Assembly: GCF_965638725.1 (NCBI RefSeq)
Contig: NC_134950.1
Location: 168,730,853 to 168,794,852 of the forward strand
DNA: 64,000 bases
Source: Aptenodytes patagonicus
Taxonomy: Eukaryota > Chordata > Aves > Sphenisciformes > Spheniscidae
Reading direction: 5' to 3'
The notes under the pieces were generated by a model. That model worked only from the letters and a program-made list of their open reading frames with translations. It was not told where the DNA came from and did no database searches. Shown here one piece after another: positions 25,801 to 39,200 of the stretch. The translations under genes and the position numbers were made by a program. Positions within the stretch are counted from its first letter, which is position 1; the number at the start of each line of letters is the position of its first letter.

Positions 25801-28800
25801 GAGGAGACCCATCTTCTGGAAGGATACCCCAGTTCCTGGCTATGCTCACAGTAGATATGCCCAACTTCTGCCTTGCCCTGCAGGGAAGCCTGGTGCTGTA
25901 CACACATTCAGGTCACACCTAATACGTGAAGACAGCAAAACCCAGGGTGAGGCAGAGCCACTGCAATCCCTGCCACCCAGAACCACGCTCAGCGGCTGTA
26001 GTTCTACCGCCGCATCCGAGCATAGCATTTATCCCCCTTTGGCCAGGGCACACCGTATCCCATTAAACGCAGGGGGCTCTGCTGTTGAAAGCCTGGCGTG
26101 ACGTGCACAGGCTTATTCAGCACGCCTGGCAACTTCACTGCAGCTTGACTTGGGTTTTTTGGCCTCATCCAGCAGGCAAATAAAAATAGGTTAGGGCCAA
26201 TCATGCCAGAAGGTCTGTACCCTGAGCTCTCACTCAAGGCCACAGCAGGTAGGAGGAGGTGGCACCTCCCAGGAGAAGGCCTCTTGTTTGTTTTGCGTGG
26301 CGCACACCGATGGGCACTAATGTATTTCAGAGCTGAACTTTCCACATAATTGCTTTTTAGTGTTTCCCTGCAAGAGCCCATGAAATAAGGGATTTTGCAT
26401 GCTAATGTCTTTCCTTGCATAATGAAAGAATAAATCTCAGCCCTCTGCAGCTGTATGTCATGCTATACTGACTGGTGCTTTACATTTTAACGGTCATTAT
26501 TTCAACCCTTTCTTATTGTTCGTATATCCAACGACATTTATTCCACCAAAGGGAATTTTATATGCTTCTGTGTTTTGCTTATCGTGTGCTTTAAGTGGGA
26601 ACAGAAAGCAAAGACTTTTAAGGACTATTTGTTTTGTGTTTCCATTTAATTACTTTTAAAATGGTTCTGCCAAGCAGCCTGGGTCAGCCTGCCTAGGGCT
26701 AGAAGAAATGACTCAAGGGAAAGACCTGCAGCCTCAGGGATGGAGAGACACCTCCCCTTTTAGCTGCATCTTCCTGATTAAAAATTAGCTTAAGCCAATC
26801 TAAGACATGCATGAGTTCAAGCTCACACTGCTATTCACCACTGTAATTTGGCAAAAAAGAGCTACTACCATAGCAGACCCAAGGGAAGGGTTATTACGTT
26901 TTATCTGCCTGCCCACCCGCAGAGGTTAACAGCTTCTCTCCTTGAACAGCCCTTCCTGAAGCGCCTGATGAATACAGTCGCATGACATGACACATTTGCA
27001 GCACGGGAAAACGTAGCAGATACTATTCACTCTCACTCCAAGGTCATCGTTTTCAACAGAACAACACTTTAGAGGGAAAACGGTGCACAGCAATTGGTCA
27101 AATGTAAAAATACCACTTTGTTAAAGCCTTTTGGAAAAGAAAGACTGAGGGGAAGAGGATTAATTTCCACCACCACCCCAGGGAGCTCAAATACACCTTC
27201 ATTGCCTGCTGACATGGTATTGCTTCTTTCCAGGGCATTCTCCAAATGGTCATACCTTTAGTAGAGATTTATTTGCAGACAGCCAGGAGGTACCTGTAAA
27301 AGCCAACAGGCGTGGAATAAAGCCTCTGACCCCCTCAGCCTGCATCCTCAGCAGAGGCACCTCACTGCTGAGGTTAAGACGTGGTCGACTGCTTTTAAAA
27401 GCAAACCCCACTTGAGAGAGACTGTTCAACTGTCCCCACCTCCCGCCTGCCCCGGTTTTGAGCTTGCTCCAAGGGTGGCCTTGCACACAAGAGCTGAGCC
27501 AGCCAGCATCACGAGGAGGTAACACATTTGGAGACAGAGCTGCTCTTTTTCTTGTGGCCACTGTTTCCTTCCCCCCGCCCCCTGAACAGTTTTTCCATGC
27601 AATTAGGTCACATTTGAAAGTCAGCACACAGCAGCAGATGAGTTACTTTGTTTAAAATAAAAACATGTATTTCTATCACCTTAGGAGTTGTTCCTCTTTT
27701 GGCACAGGGACCCTCTGATCCTCCCACCTCCTTTTATCAGCATCTTCAAAAGAAGAAGGGAGTTGTAATTGCTTTCTCCCCTCACCTGAGAAAAAGAGGG
27801 AAAGGCTGCTGTTCTTCTCTATTGGCATCTTGAGAAGAAACACGCTTTGAGCAACAATTTATTTACAGAACTAAAATAACATCTAGATTTCAAAGGGCAG
27901 AGCAGTTCAGAAGAATAAGGCTCTCTCCTCCCTCCCCTGCCATCAGCTTTTGCTTATTACCACCTACTGTCTGCACAACCTGCTGTTCTGCCTCTTTCCT
28001 CATTACGGGGGCACACACAGGCTTCTCTCTTTCTCTTTTGAGCACGGCAATGAGTGCCGCAGCACTGTAACTATCTCAAACCTACTGCTGACATTTCTGT
28101 GCCGCAAGCCAGCATCCGAGCGAGCTCCAAGGCTATGAGGCCAAGTCAAGGCAAAGAGTGGGATATATCTTTGGAGCAGAAGAATAACGCTGAAGAATCT
28201 GCAGTTCTCCTAGATCTGCTTTACCCACAACTGCCTTCTTGATAAAGAATAAGCCTCAGAGATCAGAAAAGATTTCACTTTTCACACATTGGAAACCAGT
28301 GGAAGAACCCAGCCCTTCACCCATCACATTTTGCTTTTGCTACAGATATCTAGGTATCGTTCCTGTGGAGGACCAGGGAGCAGAAAAATGGGAAGAAACC
28401 AGTAGTTCCACAAGCCTGATGTCTTCCAGCTTTTTGATTTTTACCTGATTCTTTGGTTCCTGATTAGGCAGGGTCCTCTGTGAGTCCTGCCATTCAAAGC
28501 ATCACTCTCCCAAAGCACATTCGTCAATACCTGAACCCGACACATTCAGACAGGGGGAATGCTGAATTTTCTTTCGCGTAACGTCATTCGTTTCTACAAA
28601 GCCTGACGAAGCAGTGTTTTCAGAGCTTTTATGAAAGGTAGCTGAAATTGGCCAAAAAAAGTCCATAAGCTGTTAGCAGGGACTGACTGGTAGGACTAAC
28701 TAATAGGCCTAGTTCCATTAAGAGACTAGGCTGAAAACCTAACAGCAATCTGCAAAATCTCCATTACTCACTGCGAAGCAGCTGGAAAAGTATCTACGGG

Positions 28801-31230
28801 ACCATGTTACATCTTACTTCACGTACTTCAACACTCCAAAATGCAAGTTTTGGAGGAAAAGCCATATAACACGGTCTCTGAAAGTAAAGAGCAAGACTGT
28901 TAAAACTAAGAAGAGATTATGTCACAGCCTACTGCAATGTGTTGCTTGGATAAGCAAGTTTCTTTATACATATTTATAAATATATTTATATAGTTCAGCA
29001 GATGACTTGGTGACTCTTCAGTATGCAGATGACTGAATAAAAATCCTACCTAAATCCCCCTGAACAAAAAGCATCAGTGTGAACTCAGGTAGATTAGGTA
29101 TCAGAGAGCACACCACCTCAGAGAACGCCACCGCGAGCTCATACAAGTATTTCTTTATGTAAGAGACCACATGCAACCCAGCATGCACTATGACAGCATT
29201 TGAAATCACTCTGATTTTGAAGCTATTTTTTAAAGAGAAGAATTGGGCTTATTTTTTAAATATTTTGGACACTGCCGCATGAAACACTAAAGATGCATAC
29301 AAAAATGAAATGGATAATCTACCTTGTTTCTAATATACTCAGATATTTCAAAACTAGAAATGAAGACAACTGTTACAAAAAAGCCATTTATTAGATATAT
29401 GTACATATATATACATGCAAAATTATTTTATACACATTTACACAGGTTCAATTTTTAATACAGTGCAAAAATGTCTAAAAAGGTACCAGCCCACCTTCTA
29501 TAAACTTAACAGGTCTTTGGGAGGAAGAAAAAAACCCCAAAAACTCACAGAGAATGATCAGCTTCATAAAGTGACTAAGCACTGCAAATCTTTAAATTAA
29601 TGAAGTTTATTCTTTGCCAATTTTCTTATGCTGAGCTGCTGGGTGAGGAAAAGAGTTTCCAAAAGACTCGTCTTGGAAACTGACAGAATTAAGGAGGTGC
29701 AATTCAAACTACATTAAACAGTTCAAAGTCGAACAAAAAGGGATGGATTCCTGTTTGGGGATTTGATTCAACACAGGCATAATCCTGCGTTATGAGTCAG
29801 ATTTCATGTACTCAAACTGCAAGTCATTCTTTTTTATTAAATCTTAAAGCACTGAGATCAATGTAAACTATTCTATTCCTCTTGCTGTTTCACCAGAAGA
29901 AAAAGTTTAACTGTATAAATACCACACAGATACAGAAGCCATTCAAAATACTAACATTAAAAAAAAAAAAAAAAAATAGGTCTATGTGTGCTCTGCCTCA
30001 CCCCTGAATCATAATCCAAACCTACAAAGTGCACAGATACTAACGCACATGTATTAACCCACATAGAATCCTTAATATGGTTTACACATATTACGAGGGA
30101 GGGCGGGGGGGAAGGTTGCAAAGGGATTAAGACTAACAGCAAACCAGAGCTTTGTTCATATAGTAGAAAAGGTCTAGTCGCATCCTCCATCTAATCCACA
30201 ACAAGAAAAAAAAAAAAAAAATTTTACACGAAGGCAGAATTGAACCAAACTGGGTTTGTTTGATTTTACTGAAACATTTTCAGGAAAAAGAAAATACTAA
30301 ACAAAAGCTGAATTTAATCTTTATCCACTCTAATTATGTTAATTGCACAAGCTACCTATATACCTTGTTCTACCGCTCTTATTGCAGAGCTGTTGCTAAC
30401 AGCACCTGGCACAGGATTGTATTTGTTTTATGATAAAGCAAACAGTCAGATGCTCGGGAAGCATTAAGAACATTACAGTTTCTTCCAATCAGCTCAACGC
30501 AAAGATGAGGAATAAAAAGCAGATAATGGTACACTGGCCCCATGCCCCCATTGTGAATGCTCTGCATGCCTTAAGCTATAGCAGGCTAGCTTTATCCAAG
30601 CCTACGGAGAAACAGTAAAGCTCTTTTGGACTCTTTAGCCAGGTTGAGGCTAAAAGGGTAGGAGCAGGGAGTTGGGTCATATCGCTAAGGTGCTTTTCAC
30701 AAAGCTTTGACTATCTCTAGTATGAAATGCTTCATCCTTTCCCCACAGGATGATTCCCCATGGTAACCCAGTGGGCTGATACCCAGCTTATGCTCCTGGA
30801 AAACACATCAGTCATCAGATCCAGTATCCTCAACAAAGCGTTAAGTTTCTACTATCAGATTTTTGGGGGTGTCCTTTTTTCAGATTTTTTTTTTTTTTAA
30901 AAACTTGTAATCCAAACTCCTGGCTTAGTTCCCTGCAGTCTCTAAGAGTACCTTACCAAATAAAACTGAGACTGAACAGCATGAAAACTTAAAGCTTGTC
31001 AGTACTAAAACCCCCACATCTGTGGGGTCATCTGGGTGTCTTAAGGACAATGGTTGAATTCTGGCTTCATTTCTCCACCTACACTCTGGCAGAAAACTGG
31101 GGTAATGACAGACAAACAATTTTAATCCGCTCCCTTATTAACAGAAGAGTATTCCCTTATGTCACACAGCTCTAGCTGTTTTCTTAACTGGCTGGCTAAA
31201 ATATTCCTCTGTCATTCCTACTAGACTATT
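22846..31230. other. Long stretch without coding exons; right end may be SEC22C 3' UTR or downstream DNA
   Basis: No exon on either strand could be supported. The left part (to about 28.5 kb) has mixed composition and short random frames. From about 28.9 kb the DNA becomes AT-rich, with AT palindromes at 28966-28992 and 29395-29410 and A-runs at 29959-29977 and 30206-30221. Minus-strand AATAAA signals occur at 29387-29392, 29606-29611 and 29833-29838. They could end a long SEC22C 3' UTR, but transcript data would be needed to place the end. Confidence 0.45.
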
Positions 31231-31379
31231 CATAGAATCATAGAATCATAGAATCATTGAGGTTGGAAAAGACCTCTAAGATCATCGAGTCCAACCGTCA
31301 ACCCAACACCACCATGCCCACTAAACCATGTCCCTAAGCGCCTCATCTACACGTCTTTTAAATACCTCCAGGGATGGGG
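31231..31379 (-). mobile_element. CR1 LINE, very short 3' fragment
   Basis: The fragment starts with three tail repeats ('catagaatcatagaatcata') and holds only about 150 bp of CR1 3' end. It breaks off at 'cctccagggatgggg'. It is very similar to the 3' ends of the copies at 1355-2433 and 17973-18960. It lies downstream of the SEC22C stop, in the same transcriptional orientation as that gene. Confidence 0.92.
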
Positions 31380-33070
31380 TTCCTCACAGTCAAAAGGATT
31401 TCATTGTGTTATTGTTACAGTAAGTGGGCTAACATGGGATGGAAGAGAAGCACCTACATTTTACTACCGGCAAAAGCTCTGGCACCAAGTATCTTGATGT
31501 CCTAGAAACTGTTCAGGTTGTAATGGGCTGCCTATCGATGCTGTTGTTGCAGTCAGCTGCATCACAGAAGTGCTTCCAAGGTACAGCACCACAGGTTTCT
31601 GGTCTAGTAGTCCACTGATACTCATGTTTGCATCATGAGATTTCAGGAAAATTCACTGAGATGCAAGAAAGTAATTTTGTTAAGTGTTTCTGCAAACTCA
31701 GGAAGACAACTCTGCATCACGTTAATCTCTTTGCAACCACTAGAGGTAGAGACTATGTGAGAGGAAAATAAATCTTTGGTGAGAGATGTCTGCTGGAAGA
31801 AATGGGGCGACAAGAAAACAGTTTCCTAAGAAAAAATAAAAGAAAATCTAGGACCATACTTCCACAATAACACACCTACAGTTCTCTACATCTTCTCAGT
31901 TTGAGTCTCTACAACCCTTCAAGGACAACTGCATCAAAATGCTATGCTTTTTTTTGTTTTTTTTTTTAAACAGACAGCCTAAATTATTCATATATGTTCT
32001 AAAATGCCCATACGCACCTCAATACATTACATATAAGAATACCCAGTGCAGCAGAGGTTAAGAATTTCAGCTCTTGAGTACTACATTCAAAAGTGCACAC
32101 TCATAAATTCATCTTAGTGTAAGAACTCAACACCATTAACTAAAGGTGTTTTATGTAATAAAGAGAACCTGCTCTTGCCTTCCATTACTGGAAATGGCTT
32201 TCTACTCACCAGCTATACATTTTTTTAAAAAAGGTGAAGGAGTCAGTGGCCTGTCATAAGTAGGCTTGGAAGATTTATTATCCGTACAGACCAAGCAAAC
32301 ATGGAATTACCCTTATACTAAGTACGACCTTAACCAAGGAAATAAAGGCCACTTGAGCTGAAAGATCACTTATATTCACTTGGTTTATTTTATGCTGCCC
32401 TAAGCGTATTAGCAATTAACCAATGAGCACATACTTAACTACGATGCGCTGTTTAGCCAGGAGATATTTATAGCCTTTATGGTTTTTAGAAGAGCCACAG
32501 CCTTTTCCTTTCTGTCAAAACCTAGAAAAATTACCCTGAAGGTCATCCTAGCAATTTTTCCCACTGATATTGAATTTATCTAATTATGGCAAACAACTCC
32601 TTTACCTACATTTACCAAGAATCTTAATGCTTAACAAATTCTATAGACAAAAATGTTACCCACCACTTTATCTTCATTTTACTGCACAATTTTAATATTT
32701 TTGGAAGCACTGGCAGGGCAAGACATTGACCTGTCAAACTGTTACAAAGCCAGTAAGACAAATGGCAAAATGCTGTCTAGATGGTATTAGTCAAGCAGTA
32801 AAAGCCTGTTTATGGTAAGGAGAACCTCCGTCTGTTGATGACACCTGACAAAATCTACCATGCACAATTACCACATGCCATGTTAAAGACAGCTACATTC
32901 CCCACTGTATGTTTGACATGATTACAGTATCCTACTTTATTTCAAGTTGCTTTGAAATATCCTCCTTGCAATAACCATTGTCACAAATCTTTAAAATCAC
33001 TCCAAGCTATTTTTGGCCAGTTTAATACAAAAAAAGTTGTAAAAATAGAGTAGCAAACCCAAAGTCTTTT
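31380..33070 (-). other. SEC22C: Probable proximal 3' UTR of SEC22C
   Basis: This AT-rich sequence lies directly after the SEC22C stop codon on the minus strand. Candidate AATAAA signals (seen as TTTATT on the plus strand) are at 32936-32941, 32384-32389 and 32274-32279. The first lies only about 130 nt after the stop, so short and long 3' UTR forms are both possible. T-runs occur at 31949-31968. The call rests on position only; no poly(A) site is demonstrated. Confidence 0.45.
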
Positions 33071-33271
33071 TCATACTCCGCAGTCAGGCTGTTTCTCCAT
33101 AAGTTGCCTTGTCAGTATCTGATAAGAAGAAAGAGATGCCACTCCTATGTGAAAGGCTATTTGCCAGAGGTTCCGTAATCCATACAAGTAAATGTTGCAC
33201 AAACAGACAGAGAAGAAGAGTACAAACGTCTTCACCTTCCTTGCCGAGCTGTAGAAGAGGTACAAGTAACA
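33071..33271 (-). CDS. SEC22C: SEC22C coding exon 7 (last), with stop codon
   Basis: The acceptor is 'ccttttgtag', with the exon starting at 33271 in phase 0. It encodes residues 239-304, from CYLYLFYS to QPDCGV, and ends at TGA (33073-33071). It carries the end of membrane segment 2 and all of segments 3 and 4 ([18 protein letters not shown] and [14 protein letters not shown]). Confidence 0.97.
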   Translation of the reverse strand, partial: CYLYLFYSSARKVKTFVLFFSVCLCNIYLYGLRNLWQIAFHIGVASLSSYQILTRQLMEKQPDCGV

Positions 33272-36200
33272 CTACAAAAGGATCAGAGAGACCGCGTTAG
33301 CATTAAACTGTGCACGTACAGACAAGAGACATAGCTGGGAATTGCTGGCATATCCATGCCACTCGGATGTGTCTGCCATTGCAGCGATCACTAAGAAGCT
33401 CAAAGCTTCCCTTCAACTCCTATGTTGAAAGGCCCTCCAAGAATAGCTGGAGTGGTGGCCTCAACCCAGACCCTACTGGGTGAGCACAGGTATCAAAAGA
33501 AGGCTGCCAGCACAACTGGCGTCCCTCCTGCCTGCCTCAGCCTGGATTAAAAGGAGTCCAAAAGCTGAGCCAGCTTTCAAAAACACCTACGATTTTCGCA
33601 AGACAAAGGCTCAGAAGCAGGAAAACAGCAAACCCAAATCTGCTTCTGCTGTATTTGTTCTTGGGATAAGTAAAGGACTGCATTCTCTAGACTTGGTTTG
33701 GTAGAAAGACCATCAATCCTGTTAACAGGTTTAGCTGGGGTTTTGGGCTCTTTTTCTTTTTAAATTCAAGAACAGGTGGAACCCATTTGCTAAGCATGTG
33801 TGAAGAGCAACAACCCTTACAGGAGAAAACTAAAAATCTACAAAGTGCTGGCAGAAGAGTTACTTTTTTAACTCAGGCAGTAACAGATCATGCTTTCTCA
33901 CTTAAGGTCACAGTTTCCAACTGTGCTGATGACACAAGTAGAGATCAGCATGTAGAAAGCGCTTCACATTTGAGCTCAATTTATGCACAAGCATTTTGTG
34001 AAGATGACTGCTATAGATCAAAAGGATAAGAGAGAACTCTTCTTTATTTAGCTTCTCTAGCTTCAGGTACTAACTTGAAAAAAGCAGGACAGAGCCTTTC
34101 TTTGTGAAGAATGACTTGCATCAGGTATTTAGATCCAAATTAATACCTCCATCTTAAAGCTCTGCCATGAGCAGAGGTGTAAGGCGGCTGAAAGACACTA
34201 AATTGTATCTATTATGATACAATAAATAGCCTCTCTGCAAGTTTTAAATACCATAGATAGACAGAAGTCTTCAAATAGCGGTCCCAAACCATTAGCCAAA
34301 TGCAACAGTACTAAGCAATGAATACTCTGTAGGCATTATGTTATTCCTTCTGTCAAGCAGTAACCCAACTACAGCAGCTTCCTGCGATGACATGCTAAAA
34401 ACCAAAGACTTTGCAAACAACATACTGCCCTCAAGTTAAAGGTTGTGGACCACTGTTTTAGGCATTTAAGGAACCTTTCAAGAAGAACCCATTTGGACCA
34501 TATAATATTTTCCCCATTCAAACTCCTCTGCATAAGGAGGTCAGAGAAAATAATCCATTAGGGGTGGGGGAAAAAATCTAAGGAAGTCAGGAACGACATT
34601 TGTCTCAAGAATTAAAAGTAATTTTTAATGTAAATTAGAACATTTTCAATACTGTTGCTATCCTACATTTGCTTAGTCTTTCAAGGTGGCTATGCTACAA
34701 AAGCCTGTCACTAAGTCTGCCACTGTCAGAAAGACATCGTGTCTAACCCTTTGGGAAACAAACCATCTTTGGGCTAGCACTTATTTATCACACTCAGCCC
34801 CATTTGGCATGTCAAAACATGAAAGCACTGAAAAAGCTTGTAACTGCAATTTGACAAGGGTCAAATTGTGCCTGCAACTGTATTTGTGCCACTTTACTGA
34901 AATACCTCAGTGGAATCACCTAGTTAGGTAACTGAAAACCAAACTGTTCCTCTGCTTAGCTGAAAGTTATTTTGTCTTGTATATTATAATATAAAAATAA
35001 TCAGAAAGCAATTTTATTTACAGTTAACATACCTGAAAAACACAGGCGAGAAAAGGTAGGAAAAAAGATATCACATTTCCAATTCCTTCACGGTCCTCCT
35101 GTTTGGATTAAAAGAAGTGACAAACAACTACGTCAGCTACAGTTTTAGCAAGTACTGCTTGATATTTTAGAACACTATATTTCATCAGGTACCTCTCATC
35201 CTAGTTTATGTTGATTGACCGTAACAGTGTTAAACAGCAAGATCAATATCACTGAACAAGATACCAAGAACTGAGGTTTATGTGACAATTCCTGCTAAAT
35301 AAAACTGTGCCACCATAAAATCAGGACACTTTTTTTTTTCTTTTTTAAAAGCTGTTTACAGTTTCACATTTGTTTAAAAAAATATTTACAGAAAAGCATC
35401 TAGAACAAAATACAAGAATGGGGGAAAAAAAAAATCCAGCCAGCCTGGCAAGACTAAAATATTTCTCCAAATTTTAACCTCCCTAGAAAAGAATGAAATG
35501 CAATGTGCTGCAATATGCAACAAAACACATGAGGTCTAGCAGGTGAGCAAACAATTGTACATTCCCTGGACAAACAAAACACTTCTTGTGGAAAGATGTA
35601 TGCTCTACTAAGAAGCAGAACAGTCACCCTTAATCCAGTTACCCAAATAATGCTCTTCCTTTGACTCATTTACAGGTTTCAATTCAATCGGGGTTACCTG
35701 AAATGAATACTCTGCTAGGTGAACTCCTCGAATGAGATTCAAAGCTCCACACATGATGTTCAGAACAAGCGACAGAATCCCCAGGGGAGTCACACGCTGC
35801 ATTCTGTAAGTAGGGACTTAAAGAAAAAACAAACAAACAAACAAACAAAAACACACCACAGACATTAATGAAAGGTAGCACTATTCCTTTGAATCTTTTA
35901 ACTTAAAACGGCTCAAATCAGCTTATGCGGGTTTTAAACATTTTCAAAACCTTTCATGCTTGCTCCAGAGACGACCAATTATGAATAGTGTCCTGGTTTT
36001 GGCTGGGACAGAGTTAATTTTCTTCCTAGTAGCTGGTACAGTGCTGTGTTGTGGATTTAATATGAGAACAATGTTGATAACACGCCGATGTTTTAGTTGT
36101 TGCTGAGCAGTGCTTACACTAGCCAAGGACTTTTCAGCTTCCCATGCTCTACCGGCTGAGCAGGCTGGAGGTGCACAAGAAGCTGGGAGGGGGCACAGCC

Positions 36201-39200
36201 AGGACAGCTGACCCCAACTGGCCAGAGGGACATTCCATACCATGGGACGTCATGCTCAGTACAGAAACTGGGGAAAGCTGGCCGGGGGGGGCCGCTGCTC
36301 GGGGACTGGCTGGGCATTGGTCGGCGGGTGGTGAGCAATTGCACTGTGCATCACTTGCTTTGTATATTCTTTTATTATTATTATTGTTACTACTATTTTA
36401 CTTTATTTTATTTCAGTTATTAAACTGTCTTTATCTCAACCCACGAGTTTTCTCACTTTTACTCTTCTGATTCTCTCCCCCGTCCCACCGGGGGCGGGGG
36501 GAGAGTGAGCGAGCAGCTCTGTGGTACTCAGTTGCCAGCTGAGGTTAAACCATGACAAATAGAAACACCTTTTTTTGTTGCATTACACTGTTCAGTTCTT
36601 CAGACATCTAGAAATCAGCAAGAGCTCTGGAGTACTTTTTAAACAGATTAAGCAACAGAATTTGTTCTTGAGCTATTTGACATTAATGTCTTCTTTTATG
36701 GTGCACACAGAAATTTTTCAACTGTTTATTTCAGCAGATCGGCATACTTACCATTCTTCACAGGTCACTAGAAAAGCTAGAGGCTTCAAGCACCCAAAGG
36801 TCTGAGAAAGAACTTAGATTTCTGACCCCCACAGAAGCAAGACAGCAAGTCATCTCTTCCTCAACTGGTAATTGAGGAAATTAAGTATTTCTTCCCACTG
36901 ACAGTTTGAGGGTTCACTCTGCTATACAGCAATTTAGTTTCACCTTCATAGTTTCCATACAGCATTTGGTGCCCTCATCAAGCAGTTGCCAGAATACAGC
37001 GGTAGGAGCCAAGGACTTCGATGCTCTGCTGCTAGAATAGTTGTTGTAGGAGTTGTCAAGATGATACTACCCAGTCACAGAGGAGAAATGCCTGTCACAG
37101 AACTGCTGGTCTTACCTCTGGGCCTCTCAGACTGACAAAACACGGTCAAAACTGTGGCCTAGGAATTAAACTGGATGCTATAGTGTCTGGCCTTTGAACC
37201 ACATTTTACTGTGCATTACAATTCCCTTTCTCCCAAACGGCCCACGTTTCACAGGTAGTGAATTACCTGGCTCTTTCCTTTCTCACCTCCTCCACTACCA
37301 CTATTTACTCGAACACCTACACACCCAAATACCATTTCTTCAGGATGCTCTAACTGATACATACCTAATTAAGGTCAAAGCAATTATTATCAATTTGTAT
37401 TTAACTTTGGAATCTGCCACTTCTAATTCAGGCTTTCGGCTGTCCAAAAGCTCACCGATTTTTTTTCCCTAGATATACTAGCTAGCTCAACAACAGACAC
37501 CACGCCTAGATACCCACCTACATTTCTTGCCATACCCTCCCTGCCCTTGGATCATCACAAGTAGAACACTGTCAGCATAACAGTAAGAAGGATAATTTGC
37601 ACCTCGGATACCAAATCCAGATCCTCTCCCGCACCAACATCCGTAAGATACAGGAGAGAATGAATGAGCCCTCAAGAAGTCTCCCCAGCTCTCAGGATCT
37701 TCTGCCTCCTGTCCAGATGTAGCCAGCTGCTGACTACTGTAGATAAACAATGCAACACAGCAGGGATTGTCTCCGGCTTCATTTCAGTGACCGATGAAAC
37801 ACCGTAACAGCTTAAATATTGCAGTACTGCATGGTTTAAGATAGGAACACACTTGTGTCTTCTCCTTCAAGACAGATTTTGATAGACGGATGTAAAAAAG
37901 TTTGGTGCCAAATTAATACAGGGATATAAAGTATCTTTTATAAGTGTCTATGTAATTAATTTGTCTGGCATGCACTCATACCTCCATAATTTCATCTCCA
38001 AAGCAGCTGCAAAAGGAACTGTATTAATTCCATTTGCTATATGTCACATTATGTAGCATTACTGTATGTTATTGTCATGCACATGTTCATGTAAATTAAT
38101 GGTGCAAGTAACCCTATCATTCAAAGACAATTTTGCTTTTTTGCTATGCAGTGAAATTTAAGGTCCAAACAGCGCACTGAACAGGAGCTGTACCAGCATG
38201 TTTGTTCATTCACTGACCTGAATATTCAGTTTCCTATTATTTTTGATAAATTAAATCATGTTGCAGCTACGTATCTCTCTCTCTCTCTCATGGAAATTTC
38301 CTAATAAAGACTACTGTTTCTTCTTCCTCAGTTTCTAAGGTTTACTTCAGAGGCACACAGTGTCTCTCAAAGAAAAATTACCAGGCACAAGTATCATTCA
38401 TTGTACAGGATCTTGCGAGCTATACACGTCAAGAGTTCCCAGTCCCCAGGGAAGAACAATGCAAGTCGCAATATATTGCTTCTGCAGCACGGAATATTCT
38501 GTAAAAGTTACTTTTTTGTAGTCCAGTACGATAAAAAGAATTGCTATCACAGATGCAGGGGAGATTACAATATCCAGTTGCTCAGGGTTCAGAGTCTGTG
38601 AAAACCGATCTTTAAATTGTTTGCTGTGGAGTTTTATTTCTGCTATATCATTCTGAGGTTTAATTCACAAACTGAAATTGCACAGAACAAGTGAGATGGG
38701 TTCTGCTAGGGAAAAATTATTACACTTCCTTGTGTGAATTAAATCTTATTTTTATAAACAGACTTTCATACTAGAATTGCTTACTACATTAAATAAGGGA
38801 ACAAGAGAGTACAAGCACTCAGTCCAAGACAGCACAATTTTGCACAAGCACAATTAAATGCCAATTGGGTTTCAAACAGATTTGACTCTTCAAGTAGAAA
38901 AGTTGTGCACTTCAGAGTACAAAAACCATACAGAAGATGTTCTGGAGACTGTGGATTATCTAGCACCCAGGGAAGAAAAAAAAAAAATGTATCTGCAGGT
39001 TTGAACATGTACAGAACAATTCTGTGAAAACACCCTCACACAATGAAGAAATTGAAACTTCTGCCCATAAAAGGTTTTCTGAGCAGAGGCCTCTGGCTAT
39101 TTAACCGGAGACTGACATGAATGCCTGTACCACGCTCCATTCTGTCTCTTCAAGGCATAGCACAACAAGGGTTTGACAATGAGTCACATACTCAAAGCTC

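Noticed and set aside
26004..26420. 138-codon minus-strand frame
   Set aside because: No motif or family resemblance, an isolated position and no supporting splice sites or promoter.
1..28900. Search for VIPR1, the expected convergent neighbour of SEC22C in human
   Set aside because: I found no segment resembling its conserved seven-helix or C-terminal exons, so I report nothing; it probably lies outside the window or was missed.
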